The position numbers were made by a program, and so were the translations under genes. Shown piece by piece: positions 26,476-36,861 of a DNA stretch of 64,000 bases (positions within the stretch are counted from its first letter, which is position 1; each line of letters begins with the position of its first letter). The notes under the pieces are model-generated. The model saw only the letters and a list, made by a program, of their open reading frames with translations. It was not told where the DNA came from and did not search any database. This DNA comes from Caulobacter henricii. Lineage in GTDB: Bacteria; Pseudomonadota; Alphaproteobacteria; Caulobacterales; Caulobacteraceae. Location: assembly GCF_001414055.1 (NCBI RefSeq), contig NZ_CP013002.1, positions 1,302,001 to 1,366,000 on the forward strand. The letters are read 5' to 3'.

Positions 26476-27315
26476 ATGCGCGCACTTCTTGTTCTGGCCG
26501 CCGGCGCGGCCGCCCTGGGTTTCGCGGGTGCCGCCTCGGCCGCCCCTTCGGTGCGGATCAAGGATGCCGTCGCCCGCGTCGTGGTGATCCCCGAGGCCCG
26601 CACGGACATCAAGGTCGAGTTTCTCACCACCAACAAGAGCCTGCCGCTGACGATCCGTCAGAATGGCGCGGACGTGACCGTCGATGGCGATCTGCGCCTG
26701 AACCGGATCCATGCCTGCAACACCGCCATGGGCAGGACCACGGTCAAGGTGCGCGGGGTCGGCGAGGTGAACTGGGATGACTTCCCGCAGATCGTCATTC
26801 GCACTCCCATGCAGGCCGAAGTGTCCGCCAGTGGCGCGGTCTTCGGTAGCATTGGCCGCAGTGACAGGCTTGAACTGGCCAATGCCGGCTGCGGTGACTG
26901 GGTGGTGGCCAATGTGAAGGGCGGCCTGGAAGTCAGCCAAGCGGGTTCCGGTGACACCAGCACCGGGACGGCAGGTTCTGCTGAAATCAATATCGCCGGT
27001 TCCGGCAATGTGCGGACCCAGGAAGTCGCCGGTGATTTCACCGTGGCCATCGCGGGCTCCGGCAATGCGGGCGCGGCCAGTGTCGGCGGCAAGGTGGACA
27101 TCAGCATCGCCGGGTCGGGTGATGTGTCGATCTCCGGGGGGCGCGCCACGTCCATTGATGTCAGCATCATGGGCTCCGGCGACGTGAACCATGACGGTGA
27201 AGTGGGCGATGTCGATGTCTCGGTGGCCGGATCGGGCGACGTGCGCATCGCCCGGGCCACAGGCCGGGTCAGCAAGTCGGTTGCCGGGTCAGGCGACGTC
27301 TTTATCGGCCACTAG
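26476..27315 (+). CDS. Exported GIN-domain (DUF2807) beta-helix protein
   Basis: A 279-residue protein with a Sec signal (MRALLVLAAGAAALGFAGAASA, cleavage about residue 22). From about residue 110 it consists of degenerate repeats of about 16-20 residues ending in (I/V)AGSGDV or AGSGNV (at least seven copies), the pattern of right-handed beta-helix head GIN domains. It has two Cys (about 82 and 146). It is probably periplasmic or surface-associated, with no catalytic motif and unknown function. It is the last gene before the 640-bp S10 leader region. Confidence 0.85.
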   Translation: MRALLVLAAGAAALGFAGAASAAPSVRIKDAVARVVVIPEARTDIKVEFLTTNKSLPLTIRQNGADVTVDGDLRLNRIHACNTAMGRTTVKVRGVGEVNWDDFPQIVIRTPMQAEVSASGAVFGSIGRSDRLELANAGCGDWVVANVKGGLEVSQAGSGDTSTGTAGSAEINIAGSGNVRTQEVAGDFTVAIAGSGNAGAASVGGKVDISIAGSGDVSISGGRATSIDVSIMGSGDVNHDGEVGDVDVSVAGSGDVRIARATGRVSKSVAGSGDVFIGH

Positions 27316-27689
27316 GGCCTCCGGCCGCAGGGCCTTACTCACACTCTATATACAGCGTGCACGTTCTCAGGTCCCGGGGCTCCCCTCCCGTGGACCTGAG
27401 GGCCATGCCAGGGGAGGCGGCTTCCCGGATCGATAGAGCGCCATGCGCCAGCGATCCAAGACGCCCGGGGTCCAGCCCCAGTCACACACGCTCCATCTAT
27501 CAATCAATCCCTCCCTCCCTCACTCAGCTGGCTCGGCATGAGCCCGGTACGGCCTGCCAGGACCAGGCGCGCGAAGGCTTTTGACAGCGCCATGACAGTT
27601 CAGGGGTTGCGGCCCGGGGGCTGGGTGCCTATCCAGAAGCGGCTCGCCGAGTCGCCCCACATTGTGGTGCGGAAAGGCAAGCGGAGCGC

Positions 27690-27718
27690 TTGACGAAACC
27701 GGATTCGGAACGTACAAG
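27690..27718 (+). promoter_or_regulatory. Probable sigma-70-type promoter of the S10 operon
   Basis: TTGACG (27690-27695), a 17-bp spacer and TACAAG (27713-27718). Spacing and boxes fit an alphaproteobacterial housekeeping promoter, and the position predicts a 5' leader of about 230 nt before rpsJ. Confidence 0.6.
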
Positions 27719-27740
27719 CGCGCCTCTGTTGGACCGGCTG

Positions 27741-27756
27741 TGAACTTTCGAGTTCA
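27741..27756 (+). other. UUCG tetraloop hairpin in the S10 leader
   Basis: TGAACT-TTCG-AGTTCA is a perfect 6-bp stem with a stabilising UUCG loop, starting about 17 nt after the expected transcription start. It is likely a structural element of the leader. Confidence 0.55.
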
Positions 27757-27831
27757 AACGCGGTTCGCGAGACGCCCGGACATAGCGCCAGCAACCCACT
27801 TTCGAGCGGGGGCGCAATATCTGGTCATCAA

Positions 27832-27864
27832 CCCCCACGGGCAACCGTGAGGGTCATTTGTTTT
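27832..27864 (+). promoter_or_regulatory. Attenuator-like hairpin and T-rich tract in the S10 leader
   Basis: CCCCCACGG (27832-27840), GCAA loop, CCGTGAGGG (27845-27853): a 9-position stem with one mismatch and a GNRA loop, followed by TCATTTGTTTT. Its place about 95 nt before rpsJ suits transcription attenuation of the kind E. coli L4 exerts on its S10 leader. The regulator here is not known. Confidence 0.45.
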
Positions 27865-27955
27865 GCGGACGCTGCGTGCGGACTCTTTCGGGAGTTCGAG
27901 TTGGTCTTTGAAATGGTTCGAGACGCGGGCGCAGCCCACTAGGAAACCGAGCGAT

Positions 27956-28264
<309 letters not shown>

Positions 28265-28278
28265 GGAGGGCCCGCTTT

Positions 28279-29049
28279 ATGACTCTCCCCGCACAACGCA
28301 CCGGCGTGATCGCCAAGAAGCTGGGCATGACCCGCTTCTTTGACGAAGCTGGTCAGCACATCCCGGTCACCGTCCTGTCGCTCGACGGTTGCCAGGTCAC
28401 CGCTCAACGGACCCAGGAGAAGGACGGTTATACCGCCCTGCAACTCGGTGCCGGCGCCAAGAAGCCCAAGAACACCTCCAACGGCATGCGTGGCCACTTC
28501 GCCAAGGCCTCGGTCGAACCCAAGCGGGTCGTCGCCGAGTTCCGCGTCGAAGAAGCTGCCCTGATCGAAGTGGGCGCGGAAATCACCGCAGACCACTTCC
28601 TGGCCGGCCAGAAGGTCGACATCCAGGGCGTCACCGTCGGTAAGGGTTTTGCCGGCGCCATGAAGCGCTGGAACTTCGGCGGTCTGCGCGCCACCCACGG
28701 CGTCTCGGTCTCGCACCGTTCGCACGGTTCGACCGGTCAGCGTCAAGATCCGGGTCGTACGTTCAAGGGCAAGAAGATGGCTGGCCACCTCGGTCAGGAA
28801 ACCGTCACCACCCTGAACGTCACCGTCTGGAAGGTCGACGTCGAGCGCGGTCTGATCCTGGTCAAGGGCGCTGTCCCCGGCCACGAAGGCAGCTACGTGA
28901 AGGTTCGCGACGCGATCAAGAAGGCCGCTCCGGCCGACCTGCCGCGTCCGGGTGCCTTCCGCAAGGCTGGTCAGGCTCCGGTCGCCGCTGCTGCTGAAAC
29001 CCCCGCTGAGGAAGCCCCTGCGGCGACGACCGAAGAGGGCGAAGGCTAA
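28279..29049 (+). CDS. rplC: 50S ribosomal protein L3
   Basis: A 256-residue protein with the L3 N-terminus ([15 protein letters not shown]) and the central peptidyl-transferase-approaching loop ([22 protein letters not shown], about residues 135-156), including the Gln that is methylated in E. coli. It is longer than E. coli L3 (209 residues) because of an Ala/Glu-rich C-terminal tail (about 225-256), which is common in alphaproteobacteria. It overlaps rplD by one base. Confidence 0.98.
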   Translation: MTLPAQRTGVIAKKLGMTRFFDEAGQHIPVTVLSLDGCQVTAQRTQEKDGYTALQLGAGAKKPKNTSNGMRGHFAKASVEPKRVVAEFRVEEAALIEVGAEITADHFLAGQKVDIQGVTVGKGFAGAMKRWNFGGLRATHGVSVSHRSHGSTGQRQDPGRTFKGKKMAGHLGQETVTTLNVTVWKVDVERGLILVKGAVPGHEGSYVKVRDAIKKAAPADLPRPGAFRKAGQAPVAAAAETPAEEAPAATTEEGEG

Positions 29050-29687
29050 TGAAACTCGACGTCATCAATCTGGACGGCGGCAAGGCCGGTTCCGTTGATC
29101 TCGACGACGCCATCTTTGGCATCGCCGACATCCGCGGCGACATCCTGCAGCGCGTCGTCACCTGGCAGCTGGCCAAGCGCCGCTCCGGCAACCACAAGAT
29201 TCAGGTCCGTAACGAGGTCTCTCGCACGGGCAAGAAGATGTACAAGCAAAAGGGCACCGGCGGCGCCCGTCACGGTTCGCGCCGTGCGGCCCAGTTCGTC
29301 GGCGGCGCCAAGGCTCACGGCCCTGTCGTCCGCAGCCACGCGTTCGATCTTCCCAAGAAGATCCGCGCCATGGCCCTGCGTCACGCCCTGTCGTCGAAGG
29401 CCAAGTCGGGCTCGATCGTCGTGCTGGACAGCGCCGTTCTGACCGATCCGAAGACGGCCGCCCTGCGCGCCAACTTCGAAAAGATCGGCCTGAAGAACGC
29501 TCTGGTCATCGTGGGTCCGGAAGTGGACGGCAACTTCAAGCTTGCCGCCCGCAACATTCCGAACATCGACGTGCTGCCGAACGCCGGCCTGAACGTCTAT
29601 GACGTGCTGCGTCGCCACACCCTGGTCCTGACCAAGGACGCGGTGGATGCGATCTCGGCCCGTTTCGCTGAGAAGGAAGCCGCGTAA
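29049..29687 (+). CDS. rplD: 50S ribosomal protein L4
   Basis: A 212-residue protein. The extended exit-tunnel loop has the conserved [24 protein letters not shown] segment, split here as [14 protein letters not shown] and RRAAQFVGG (about residues 60-83). In E. coli, L4 is the autogenous regulator of the S10 operon, so this protein is the natural candidate ligand for the structured leader upstream of rpsJ. It is coupled to both neighbours by one-base overlaps. Confidence 0.98.
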   Translation: MKLDVINLDGGKAGSVDLDDAIFGIADIRGDILQRVVTWQLAKRRSGNHKIQVRNEVSRTGKKMYKQKGTGGARHGSRRAAQFVGGAKAHGPVVRSHAFDLPKKIRAMALRHALSSKAKSGSIVVLDSAVLTDPKTAALRANFEKIGLKNALVIVGPEVDGNFKLAARNIPNIDVLPNAGLNVYDVLRRHTLVLTKDAVDAISARFAEKEAA

Positions 29688-29983
29688 TGGCCGCAACCGC
29701 CCGCCACTACGACACGATCCTGTCGCCGGTGATCACCGAAAAGGCCACCCTGCTTTCCGAGCAGAACAAGGTTGTCTTCCGCGTGGCCGCCGATGCGTCG
29801 AAGGACGAAATCGCCGCCGCAGTCGAAGAGCTGTTCAAGGTCAAGGTCACCAAGGTCAACACCATGGTCACCAAGGGCAAGACCAAGCGCTTCCGCGGCA
29901 TCATCGGACGTCGGTCCGATGTCAAAAAAGCCATCGTGACCCTGGCCGAAGGCCAGTCGATCGACATCACGACGGGGCTCTAA
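29687..29983 (+). CDS. rplW: 50S ribosomal protein L23
   Basis: A 98-residue protein with [18 protein letters not shown] at the N-terminus and the [19 protein letters not shown] loop. L23 lies at the tunnel exit and is the docking site for trigger factor and SRP. The ATG overlaps the rplD stop by one base (TAATG), and rplB follows after 4 bp. Confidence 0.98.
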   Translation: MAATARHYDTILSPVITEKATLLSEQNKVVFRVAADASKDEIAAAVEELFKVKVTKVNTMVTKGKTKRFRGIIGRRSDVKKAIVTLAEGQSIDITTGL

Positions 29984-29987
29984 TCAG

Positions 29988-30827
29988 ATGGCCTTGAAGC
30001 ACTTTAATCCGACCAGCCCGGGCCAACGCGGCCTGGTCCTGATCGACCGCAGCGAGCTCTACAAGGGTCGTCCCGAGAAGAAGCTCGTTGAAGGCCTGAC
30101 CAAGTCGGGCGGTCGCGGCGGCAACGGCCGTATCGCTGTCCGCTTCCGCGGTGGCGGCGCCAAGCGCCTCTATCGTCTGGTCGACTTCAAGCGTCGCAAG
30201 CAGGGCGTGGCTTCGGTGGTTCGTATCGAGTACGACCCCAACCGCACCGCCTTCATCGCCCTGATCAAGTATCAGACCGATGGCGAACTGGCCTACATCC
30301 TGGCTCCGCAGCGCCTCAAGGTTGGTGACGAAGTCGTCACCGCCGACAAGGTCGACGTGAAGCCGGGCAATGCCTCGCCGCTGCGGACCATGCCGATCGG
30401 CACGATCATCCACAACGTCGAGCTGAAGCCCGCCAAGGGTGGTCAGATCGCGCGTTCGGCTGGTGCCTATGCCCAGCTGGTCGGTCGTGACGCCGGCTAT
30501 GCCCAGATCCGCCTGAACTCGGGCGAGCTGCGCATGGTTCTGGACACTTGCATGGCCACCGTCGGTGCGGTCTCCAACCCCGACCACATGAACGAGAACC
30601 TCGGCAAGGCCGGTCGCGCTCGTCACATGGGTCGTCGTCCCCACGTTCGCGGCGTCGCCATGAACCCGGTCGACCACCCCCACGGTGGTGGTGAAGGCCG
30701 GACCTCGGGCGGCCGTCACCCGGTGACCCCGGCTGGTAAGCCGACCAAGGGTGCCAAGACCCGCGTCAACAAGGCCACGGATAAGTTCATCATCCGTTCG
30801 CGCCACAAAGCGAAAAAGGGCCGCTAA
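29988..30827 (+). CDS. rplB: 50S ribosomal protein L2
   Basis: A 279-residue protein of usual length. The OB-fold RNA-binding half includes [16 protein letters not shown], and the C-terminal half has the essential [14 protein letters not shown] loop near residue 225, close to the peptidyl-transferase centre. It is needed for subunit association. It lies 3 bp before rpsS. Confidence 0.99.
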   Translation: MALKHFNPTSPGQRGLVLIDRSELYKGRPEKKLVEGLTKSGGRGGNGRIAVRFRGGGAKRLYRLVDFKRRKQGVASVVRIEYDPNRTAFIALIKYQTDGELAYILAPQRLKVGDEVVTADKVDVKPGNASPLRTMPIGTIIHNVELKPAKGGQIARSAGAYAQLVGRDAGYAQIRLNSGELRMVLDTCMATVGAVSNPDHMNENLGKAGRARHMGRRPHVRGVAMNPVDHPHGGGEGRTSGGRHPVTPAGKPTKGAKTRVNKATDKFIIRSRHKAKKGR

Positions 30828-30830
30828 GCC

Positions 30831-31109
30831 ATGACCCGCTCCGTCTGGAAAGGCCCGTTTGTCGACGGGTACCTCCTGAAGAAGGCCGACGTCGCTTTGT
30901 CGTCGGGCCGCAAGGACGTCATCAAGACCTGGTCGCGTCGTTCGACGATCATGCCGCAGTTTGTCGGTCTGACCTTCGGCGTCCACAACGGTCTCAAGCA
31001 CGTCCCCGTAATCGTGTCGGAAGACATGGTCGGTATGAAGTTCGGCGAGTTCGCTCCGACCCGTAACTTCCCCGGTCACGCCGCCGACAAGAAGGCGAAG
31101 AGGAAGTAG
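30831..31109 (+). CDS. rpsS: 30S ribosomal protein S19
   Basis: A 92-residue protein with [16 protein letters not shown] at the start, [15 protein letters not shown] near residue 30, and [21 protein letters not shown] at the C-terminus (family-typical GEFxxTRxF). It binds 16S rRNA in the 30S head with S13. It lies 3 bp before rplV. Confidence 0.99.
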   Translation: MTRSVWKGPFVDGYLLKKADVALSSGRKDVIKTWSRRSTIMPQFVGLTFGVHNGLKHVPVIVSEDMVGMKFGEFAPTRNFPGHAADKKAKRK

Positions 31110-31112
31110 GCC

Positions 31113-31493
31113 ATGAGCCAAGCTAAACAACCTCGCCGCCTGCCGGCCAACGAAGCGATGTGCAAGGTTCGCACCCTGCGCACCAGCGCTCGCAAGCTGA
31201 ACCTGGTTGCTCAGTCCATCCGTGGCCTGAACGTCCAGCGCGCTCTGAACGAGCTCGAATTCAGCCACAAGCGTATCGCTCAGGACGTCCGCAAGGCGCT
31301 GTATTCGGCGATCTCCAACGCTGAAAACAACCACAACCTCGACATCGACTCGCTCGTCGTCGCCGAGGCCTATGTGGGCAAGAACCTGGTGATGAAGCGC
31401 TTCTCGCCGCGTGCTCGCGGTCGGGCTACGCGCGTTGAAAAGCCGTTCTCCGAGATCACCATCGTGGTCCGCGAACTGGGTGAGGCCGCCTGA
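31113..31493 (+). CDS. rplV: 50S ribosomal protein L22
   Basis: A 126-residue protein with [21 protein letters not shown] in the core and the long beta-hairpin ([21 protein letters not shown]) that reaches into the exit tunnel. The hairpin Ala/Gly region, where macrolide-resistance changes occur in other species, looks wild type. The stop overlaps the rpsC start by one base (TGATG). Confidence 0.99.
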   Translation: MSQAKQPRRLPANEAMCKVRTLRTSARKLNLVAQSIRGLNVQRALNELEFSHKRIAQDVRKALYSAISNAENNHNLDIDSLVVAEAYVGKNLVMKRFSPRARGRATRVEKPFSEITIVVRELGEAA

Positions 31494-32242
31494 TGGGTCA
31501 GAAAGTCAATCCGGTCGGGCTTCGGCTCGGCGTAAACCGCACTTGGGACAGCCGTTGGTTCGCCGACGGCGACCAGTACGGCAAGCTCCTGCACCAGGAC
31601 CTCGCGGTCCGGGCGATGCTGAAGAAGCGCCTGTATCAAGCCGGCGTCTCGCGCATCATCATCGAGCGTCCGCACAAGAAGTGCCGCGTCACGATCTATG
31701 CCGCCCGTCCGGGCGTCATCATCGGCAAGAAGGGCGCTGACATCGACAAGCTCCGCAAGGACCTGTCGGTGATGACGGAGGGCGAGGTTCACCTGAACAT
31801 CGTCGAAATCCGTAAGCCTGAAACCGACGCCCAGCTGGTGGCCGAGTCCATCGCCCAGCAGCTCGAGCGCCGGATCGCCTTCCGTCGCGCCATGAAGCGG
31901 TCGATCCAATCGGCTGTCCGTCTTGGCGCCAAGGGTATCCGCATCAACGTGTCGGGCCGCCTCGGCGGCGCTGAAATCGCGCGTATGGAATGGTATCGCG
32001 AAGGTCGCGTGCCGCTCCACACCCTGCGTGCCGACATCGACTACGGTTTTGCGGAAGCCAAGACCACCTACGGCATCATCGGCGTGAAGACCTGGATCTT
32101 CAAAGGCGAAGTGCTGGAGCATGACCCGATGGCGCTCGACAAGCGTCTGGCCACTGAGTCCGGTCCTGCCGGCGAAGGTGGTGGACGCGAGCGCGGCGAT
32201 CGTCCCGACCGGGGCGACCGCGGCCGTCGCGATCGGGGCTAA
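31493..32242 (+). CDS. rpsC: 30S ribosomal protein S3
   Basis: A 249-residue protein with [13 protein letters not shown] at the N-terminus, a KH domain with [17 protein letters not shown] (about residues 60-76) and a C-terminal domain at the mRNA entry channel ([20 protein letters not shown]). The last roughly 30 residues form a Gly/Arg/Asp-rich tail ([19 protein letters not shown]) that E. coli S3 lacks, as is usual in alphaproteobacteria. Confidence 0.99.
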   Translation: MGQKVNPVGLRLGVNRTWDSRWFADGDQYGKLLHQDLAVRAMLKKRLYQAGVSRIIIERPHKKCRVTIYAARPGVIIGKKGADIDKLRKDLSVMTEGEVHLNIVEIRKPETDAQLVAESIAQQLERRIAFRRAMKRSIQSAVRLGAKGIRINVSGRLGGAEIARMEWYREGRVPLHTLRADIDYGFAEAKTTYGIIGVKTWIFKGEVLEHDPMALDKRLATESGPAGEGGGRERGDRPDRGDRGRRDRG

Positions 32243-32254
32243 GGATAGAGCGCT

Positions 32255-32695
32255 ATGCTGTCACCGAAAAAAACTAAGTATCGCAAGCAGTTCAAGGGAC
32301 GCATTCATGGCGTTTCCAAGGGCGGCACCCTGCTGAACTTCGGCTCCTACGGCCTCAAGGCTGTTGAGCCGGAACGCATCACCGCTCGCCAGATCGAAGC
32401 GGCTCGTCGGGCGATCACTCGCCAGATGAAGCGCCAAGGTCGCGTGTGGATCCGCATCTTCCCCGACGTGCCGGTCACCGGCAAGCCGGCCGAAGTCCGG
32501 ATGGGTAAGGGCAAGGGCGCCGTGGATCACTGGGCCGCGCGCGTTGCGCCGGGCCGGATCATGTTCGAAATCGACGGCGTGCCGGACGATATCGCTCGCG
32601 AAGCCCTGCGCCTCGGCGCGGCCAAGCTGCCGATCCGTACCCGTGTCGTCACCCGCATCGACGCTGGTGCGGCTCTGGAGGCCGAAGCGGCATGA
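32255..32695 (+). CDS. rplP: 50S ribosomal protein L16
   Basis: A 146-residue protein with [19 protein letters not shown] at the start, the conserved [16 protein letters not shown] loop ([17 protein letters not shown] about residue 76) and a KLPIRTRVV segment. It organises the A-site tRNA pocket. The rpmC start overlaps its stop by four bases (ATGA). Confidence 0.99.
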   Translation: MLSPKKTKYRKQFKGRIHGVSKGGTLLNFGSYGLKAVEPERITARQIEAARRAITRQMKRQGRVWIRIFPDVPVTGKPAEVRMGKGKGAVDHWAARVAPGRIMFEIDGVPDDIAREALRLGAAKLPIRTRVVTRIDAGAALEAEAA

Positions 32696-32886
32696 CCAAG
32701 ATTGCTGACATCCGGGGTATGACGCCCGACCAACTCGCCGAGCAGCTGCTCAGCCTCAAGAAGGAGCAGTTCAACCTGCGCTTCCAGGCCGCGACCGGTC
32801 AGGTGGAAAAGACCCACCGCGTTGGTGAGATCCGCAAGGATATCGCCCGCATCAAGACCGTGCTGCGCGCCAAGGCCGCGGCTTAA
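32692..32886 (+). CDS. rpmC: 50S ribosomal protein L29
   Basis: A 64-residue two-helix protein with [16 protein letters not shown], the L29 signature, and [16 protein letters not shown]. It sits next to L23 at the tunnel exit. It is translationally coupled to rplP, and rpsQ follows after a GGAG-containing 10-bp gap. Confidence 0.98.
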   Translation: MTKIADIRGMTPDQLAEQLLSLKKEQFNLRFQAATGQVEKTHRVGEIRKDIARIKTVLRAKAAA

Positions 32887-32896
32887 GGAGAACGAT

Positions 32897-33136
32897 ATGC
32901 CCAAGCGTATCCTCGAAGGGGTTGTCGTCTCCGATAAGGGCGACAAGACCGTAGTGGTAAAGGTTGAACGGACCATCGTTCACCCGCTGCTCAAGAAGAT
33001 CGTGCGCCGCTCCAAGCGGTACCACGCTCATGACGAGTCCAACGCGTACAAGACCGGCGAATCCATCAAGATCGTCGAGTGCGCTCCGAAGTCCAAGCTG
33101 AAGACCTGGGAAGTCCTTCCCAAGGTCTCGGCTTAA
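32897..33136 (+). CDS. rpsQ: 30S ribosomal protein S17
   Basis: A 79-residue OB-fold protein starting [21 protein letters not shown] at ATG 32897 after AAGGAG; the longer in-frame version overlaps rpmC. The signature [18 protein letters not shown] is intact. It binds the 5' domain of 16S rRNA. Confidence 0.98.
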   Translation: MPKRILEGVVVSDKGDKTVVVKVERTIVHPLLKKIVRRSKRYHAHDESNAYKTGESIKIVECAPKSKLKTWEVLPKVSA

Positions 33137-33154
33137 GTCTGGAAGGTTTAAACC

Positions 33155-33523
33155 ATGATCCAGATGCAAACTAACCTGGAAGTCGCCGACAACTCCGGCG
33201 CTCGCCGGGTCATGTGCATCAAGGTGCTGGGTGGCGCAGGTCGTCGCTACGCCAGCGTCGGTGACGTGATCGTCGTGTCCGTGAAGGAAGCCATTCCCCG
33301 CGGTCGCGTGAAGAAGGGTGACGTGCTTCGCGCCGTCGTCGTTCGTGTCAACCAAGGCATGAAGCGCAAGGACGGTTCGCTGATCCGCTTCGACAAGAAT
33401 GCTGCGGTCATCGTCAACAAAGCGAGCGAGCCGGTCGGCACGCGGATCTTCGGCCCGGTTCCCCGTGAACTGCGCGCCAAGAACCACATGAAGATCATCT
33501 CCCTCGCCCCCGAGGTGCTGTAA
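33155..33523 (+). CDS. rplN: 50S ribosomal protein L14
   Basis: A 122-residue protein starting [21 protein letters not shown], with the L14 signature [22 protein letters not shown] and a C-terminal [15 protein letters not shown]. It contacts the 30S subunit and is the docking site of the silencing factor RsfS. One-base overlap with rplX (TAATG). Confidence 0.99.
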   Translation: MIQMQTNLEVADNSGARRVMCIKVLGGAGRRYASVGDVIVVSVKEAIPRGRVKKGDVLRAVVVRVNQGMKRKDGSLIRFDKNAAVIVNKASEPVGTRIFGPVPRELRAKNHMKIISLAPEVL

Positions 33524-33837
33524 TGGCTGCCAAGATCAAGAAGGGCGACCGCGTTGTCGTCCTGGCGGGCAAGGACAAGGGCAAGCAAGGCGCTGTGTCC
33601 CAGGTTCTACCCAAGGAAAACCGCGTTGTCGTGGAAGGCGTGAACCTGGTTCAGCGTCACACCAAGGCAACCCAGGCCGATCCGCAAGGCGGCATCAAGA
33701 GCAAGGAAGCCGCGCTGCACGTCTCGAACGTCGCCATCGTGGATTCCAACGGCAAGCCCACCCGCGTCGGCTTCAAGATTGAAGGCGACAAGAAGGTGCG
33801 CGTGGCCAAGACCACGGGCGAGGTGATCAATGGTTGA
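33523..33837 (+). CDS. rplX: 50S ribosomal protein L24
   Basis: A 104-residue protein with a KOW motif near the N-terminus ([19 protein letters not shown], about residues 4-22) and the [19 protein letters not shown] segment. It is an assembly initiator for the 50S subunit. It overlaps rplE by eight bases. Confidence 0.98.
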   Translation: MAAKIKKGDRVVVLAGKDKGKQGAVSQVLPKENRVVVEGVNLVQRHTKATQADPQGGIKSKEAALHVSNVAIVDSNGKPTRVGFKIEGDKKVRVAKTTGEVING

Positions 33838-34387
33838 TCAAGCTTACGAGCCGCGGCTGAAGTCCGAATATCGCGCCCGCATCCGCGCCGCGATGAAGGA
33901 ACAGTTCGGCTACACCAACGAAATGCAGATCCCCAAGCTGGACAAGATCGTCCTGAACATGGGTATCGGCGAAGCTGTTGCGGACTCCAAGAAGGCCCAG
34001 ACGGCCATCAAGGACCTCACCCTGATCGCTGGTCAGAAGCCGGTCGCCACCAAGGCCCGCAAGTCGATCGCTGGCTTCAAGCTGCGCGAAGGCATGATCG
34101 TGGGCGCCAAGGTGACCCTCCGCAAGGACCGGATGTACGAGTTCCTCGACCGCCTGGTCACGATCGCGCTGCCGCGCGTGAAGGACTTCCGCGGCCTGAA
34201 CGGCAAGAGCTTCGACGGCCGTGGCAACTATGCCATGGGCCTGAAGGAGCACCTGGTGTTCCCGGAAATCAACTATGACCAGATCGAACAGATCTGGGGC
34301 ATGGACATCATCGTCTGCACCACTGCGAAGTCCGACCAGGAAGCCAAGGCGCTCCTGAAGGAATTCCAGTTCCCGTTCACGAATTAA
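33830..34387 (+). CDS. rplE: 50S ribosomal protein L5
   Basis: A 185-residue protein with [18 protein letters not shown] near residue 31, [19 protein letters not shown] near 68 and the P-site contact loop [22 protein letters not shown], split here around residue 125. It binds 5S rRNA with L18. Confidence 0.99.
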   Translation: MVDQAYEPRLKSEYRARIRAAMKEQFGYTNEMQIPKLDKIVLNMGIGEAVADSKKAQTAIKDLTLIAGQKPVATKARKSIAGFKLREGMIVGAKVTLRKDRMYEFLDRLVTIALPRVKDFRGLNGKSFDGRGNYAMGLKEHLVFPEINYDQIEQIWGMDIIVCTTAKSDQEAKALLKEFQFPFTN

Positions 34388-34408
34388 GAGCGGGCAGGGA
34401 AACACACC

Positions 34409-34714
34409 ATGGCCAAGAAAAGCGCCGTCAATCGTAACGAGATGGTCAAGACCCTCGTCAAGCAATTCGCCGACAAGCGCGCTGCGCTGAAGGCAATCGC
34501 CAACGACGAGAGCCTGCCGCTCGAGGATCGCTTCGAAGCTCGTCTGAAGCTCGCGAAGCTCCCGCGTAACTCCTCCGCCGTTCGCATCCGTAACCGGTGC
34601 GAAGTCACGGGCCGTCCGCGCGCCTATTATCGCAAGCTGAAGATGAGCCGTATCGCGCTCCGCGAGCTCGGCTCGTCGGGCCAGATCCCCGGCCTCGTCA
34701 AGTCGAGCTGGTGA
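34409..34714 (+). CDS. rpsN: 30S ribosomal protein S14, zinc-independent form
   Basis: A 101-residue protein of the long C-minus class: it lacks the CxxC-x12-CxxC zinc motif and ends with the family signature [21 protein letters not shown] and a [13 protein letters not shown] tail. It sits in the 30S head near S3 and S10. It is preceded by a 21-bp spacer with AGGGAAA. Confidence 0.98.
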   Translation: MAKKSAVNRNEMVKTLVKQFADKRAALKAIANDESLPLEDRFEARLKLAKLPRNSSAVRIRNRCEVTGRPRAYYRKLKMSRIALRELGSSGQIPGLVKSSW

Positions 34715-34724
34715 GGACGATCAT

Positions 34725-35123
34725 ATGTCGATGAACGATCCCCTGAGCGACCTGATCGCTCGTATCAAGAACGCCGCCACGCGCAAGCGCGCCAAGGTTG
34801 CGACGCCGGCTTCCAAGCTGCGCGCCCGCGTCCTGGACGTGCTGGCCGACGAAGGCTACATCCGCGGCTACTCGCTCGTCGAGAAGCCCGGTGCGTTCCC
34901 CGAATTCGAGATCGAGCTCAAGTATTTTGACGGTGAGCCCGTGATCGCCGAGATCGCACGCGTGTCCAAGCCGGGCCGCCGCGTCTATTCGTCGATCAAG
35001 GACCTGAAGCCGATCAAGAACGGCCTGGGCATCTCGATCCTTTCGACGCCGAAGGGCGTCATGTCGGACTCCGCCGCACGCGACGCTAATGTCGGTGGCG
35101 AAGTCCTCTGCCGCGTCTACTAG
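34725..35123 (+). CDS. rpsH: 30S ribosomal protein S8
   Basis: A 132-residue protein with [20 protein letters not shown] at the N-terminus and the RNA-binding C-terminal [20 protein letters not shown], with the usual STPKG motif. In E. coli, S8 represses the spc operon by binding near rplE. A comparable site in this rplX-rplE region was not evident to me. Confidence 0.99.
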   Translation: MSMNDPLSDLIARIKNAATRKRAKVATPASKLRARVLDVLADEGYIRGYSLVEKPGAFPEFEIELKYFDGEPVIAEIARVSKPGRRVYSSIKDLKPIKNGLGISILSTPKGVMSDSAARDANVGGEVLCRVY

Positions 35124-35141
35124 GCGCGGGAGGGAAAGAGC

Positions 35142-35675
35142 ATGTCACGTATCGGTAAGAAGGCCGTCGCAATCCCCAAGGGCGTCACTCTGACGCTCGA
35201 AGGTCAGACTGTTTCGGTCAAGGGCCCCAAGGGTCAACTCTCCTGGACCGTTCCGGAAGAAATCGAGATCAAGGTCGAAAGCGATGAGCTGACCCTGACC
35301 CCGCGGAACGAAACCACCCGCGCCAAGTCGATGTGGGGTCTTTCCCGCACGCTGGTCGCCAACATGGTGCACGGCGTCACCACCGGCTTCGAGGAAACCC
35401 TCGAACTGGTGGGCGTTGGTTACCGCGCCGCGATGAAGGGCACTGCGCTCTCCATCCAGCTCGGTTTCAGCCACGATGTGGATGTCGAGGCTCCGGCCGG
35501 CGTCACCTTCGCGGTTCCGAAGCAAACCGAAATCAAGATCGCCGGCGCTGACAAGCAGGCGGTTGGCGAGATTGCCGCGAAGATCCGTCGCATTCGTCCG
35601 CCCGAGCCCTACAAGGGCAAGGGTGTCCGTTATGCCGGCGAGAAGGTTCGCCGCAAGGAAGGCAAGAAGAAGTAA
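35142..35675 (+). CDS. rplF: 50S ribosomal protein L6
   Basis: A 177-residue protein with two tandem L6 folds. N-terminal [15 protein letters not shown]; the second domain carries the RNA-binding [19 protein letters not shown] signature near residue 150. It lies at the base of the L7/L12 stalk close to EF-G and EF-Tu sites. Three bases separate it from rplR. Confidence 0.99.
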   Translation: MSRIGKKAVAIPKGVTLTLEGQTVSVKGPKGQLSWTVPEEIEIKVESDELTLTPRNETTRAKSMWGLSRTLVANMVHGVTTGFEETLELVGVGYRAAMKGTALSIQLGFSHDVDVEAPAGVTFAVPKQTEIKIAGADKQAVGEIAAKIRRIRPPEPYKGKGVRYAGEKVRRKEGKKK

Positions 35676-35678
35676 GCC

Positions 35679-36032
35679 ATGGCGCTCACACCTCGCGAAT
35701 CCGCCGTGCGTCGTGCCCAACGCACCCGCACCCGCCTCAAGGCTCTGTCCAACGGTCGTCCGCGTCTTACGGTCTTCCGTTCGTCCAAGAACATTTACGC
35801 CCAGATCATCGATGATGAACGCGGCGTGACCCTGGCTGCCGCTTCCACCCTCGAAGGTGAAAGCAAGGGCGGCAAGGACAAGGACGCGGCAGCCCTGGTC
35901 GGCAAGCTCGTCGCCGAGCGCGCGATTGAAAAAGGCGTCAAGGACGTCGTTTTCGATCGCGGCGGCTACATCTTCCACGGTCGGGTGAAAGCCCTGGCTG
36001 ACGCCGCGCGCGAAGCCGGCCTCAACTTCTAA
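35679..36032 (+). CDS. rplR: 50S ribosomal protein L18
   Basis: A 117-residue protein with a basic N-terminus (RVRRAQ-like [15 protein letters not shown]), the [18 protein letters not shown] core and a C-terminal [24 protein letters not shown] signature. It carries 5S rRNA into the 50S subunit with L5. Confidence 0.98.
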   Translation: MALTPRESAVRRAQRTRTRLKALSNGRPRLTVFRSSKNIYAQIIDDERGVTLAAASTLEGESKGGKDKDAAALVGKLVAERAIEKGVKDVVFDRGGYIFHGRVKALADAAREAGLNF

Positions 36033-36042
36033 GGGAAACATC

Positions 36043-36648
36043 ATGGCTCGTGGTGACCAACAGCGCGGTGAAGGCGGTCCTCGCCGGGACCGTCGCGACC
36101 GCAACGCCCCCGAAGAGCGGGTCGACAGCGACATCGTCGAAAAGCTCGTTCACATCAACCGCGTCGCCGCCACCGTTAAGGGCGGCCGTCGCTTCAGCTT
36201 CGCTGCTCTGATGGTCGTTGGCGACCAAAAGGGCCGCGTCGGCTTCGGTCATGGCAAGGCACGTGAAGTGCCGGAAGCCATCCGCAAGGCGACCGAAGAA
36301 GCCAAGAAGACCATGGTCCGCGTTCCCCTCCGGGAATCGCGCACCCTGCACCACGACGGCTACGGCCGTTGGGGCGCTGGCAAGGTCATGATGCGCGCTG
36401 CCCCTCCCGGCACGGGCGTCATCGCCGGTGGTCCGATGCGTGCGGTTCTCGAAACCCTGGGCGTCCAGGACGTCGTGGCCAAGTCGACGGGTTCTTCGAA
36501 CCCGTACAACATGGTTCGCGCCACGTTCGAGGCCCTGAAGGTTCAATCGTCGCCCCGCCAGATCGCCGCCAAGCGCGGCAAGAAGGTTGGCGACATTCTC
36601 GGCCGCCGCGCCGACGGAGCTTCGGCTCCGGACGCCATCGAGGGCTAA
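36043..36648 (+). CDS. rpsE: 30S ribosomal protein S5
   Basis: A 201-residue protein with a charged N-terminal extension ([17 protein letters not shown]) before the double-stranded-RNA-binding-like domain ([20 protein letters not shown] ... [17 protein letters not shown]). The C-terminal domain has the [15 protein letters not shown] motif. It is important for translational fidelity at the mRNA entry. Its stop lies 3 bp before rpmD. Confidence 0.99.
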   Translation: MARGDQQRGEGGPRRDRRDRNAPEERVDSDIVEKLVHINRVAATVKGGRRFSFAALMVVGDQKGRVGFGHGKAREVPEAIRKATEEAKKTMVRVPLRESRTLHHDGYGRWGAGKVMMRAAPPGTGVIAGGPMRAVLETLGVQDVVAKSTGSSNPYNMVRATFEALKVQSSPRQIAAKRGKKVGDILGRRADGASAPDAIEG

Positions 36649-36651
36649 GAC

Positions 36652-36837
36652 ATGGCTGAAGTCAAAACCGTCAAGGTTCGCCAAACCGGCAGCCCGATCC
36701 GTCGCAACAGCATCCAGCGCGAAACGCTGGCTGGTCTGGGTCTCAACAAGCTGGGCCGCGTGTCTGAGCTGGAAGACACCCCTTCGGTTCGCGGCATGAT
36801 CCGCAAGGTCCAGCATCTGCTGGAAATCGTCGAGTAG
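36652..36837 (+). CDS. rpmD: 50S ribosomal protein L30
   Basis: A 61-residue protein with [18 protein letters not shown] and [22 protein letters not shown], the complete L30 signature. It is the last gene before a terminator-like hairpin that separates it from rplO. Confidence 0.97.
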   Translation: MAEVKTVKVRQTGSPIRRNSIQRETLAGLGLNKLGRVSELEDTPSVRGMIRKVQHLLEIVE

Positions 36838-36861
36838 GTCTGCTACGAGACGCCGAAGTCG

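Larger units (their letters stand above)
27316..27955 (+). other. 640-bp intergenic region holding the S10-operon promoter and leader
   Basis: No credible protein is encoded; the short frames here lack ribosome sites and family similarity. The left half (27316-27600) includes GGCCTCCGGCC-type weak hairpins and a pyrimidine-rich CAATCCCTCCCTCCCTC tract without obvious function. The right part carries the promoter at 27690-27718 and a leader of about 235 nt with two stable hairpins, listed separately. Confidence 0.6.
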
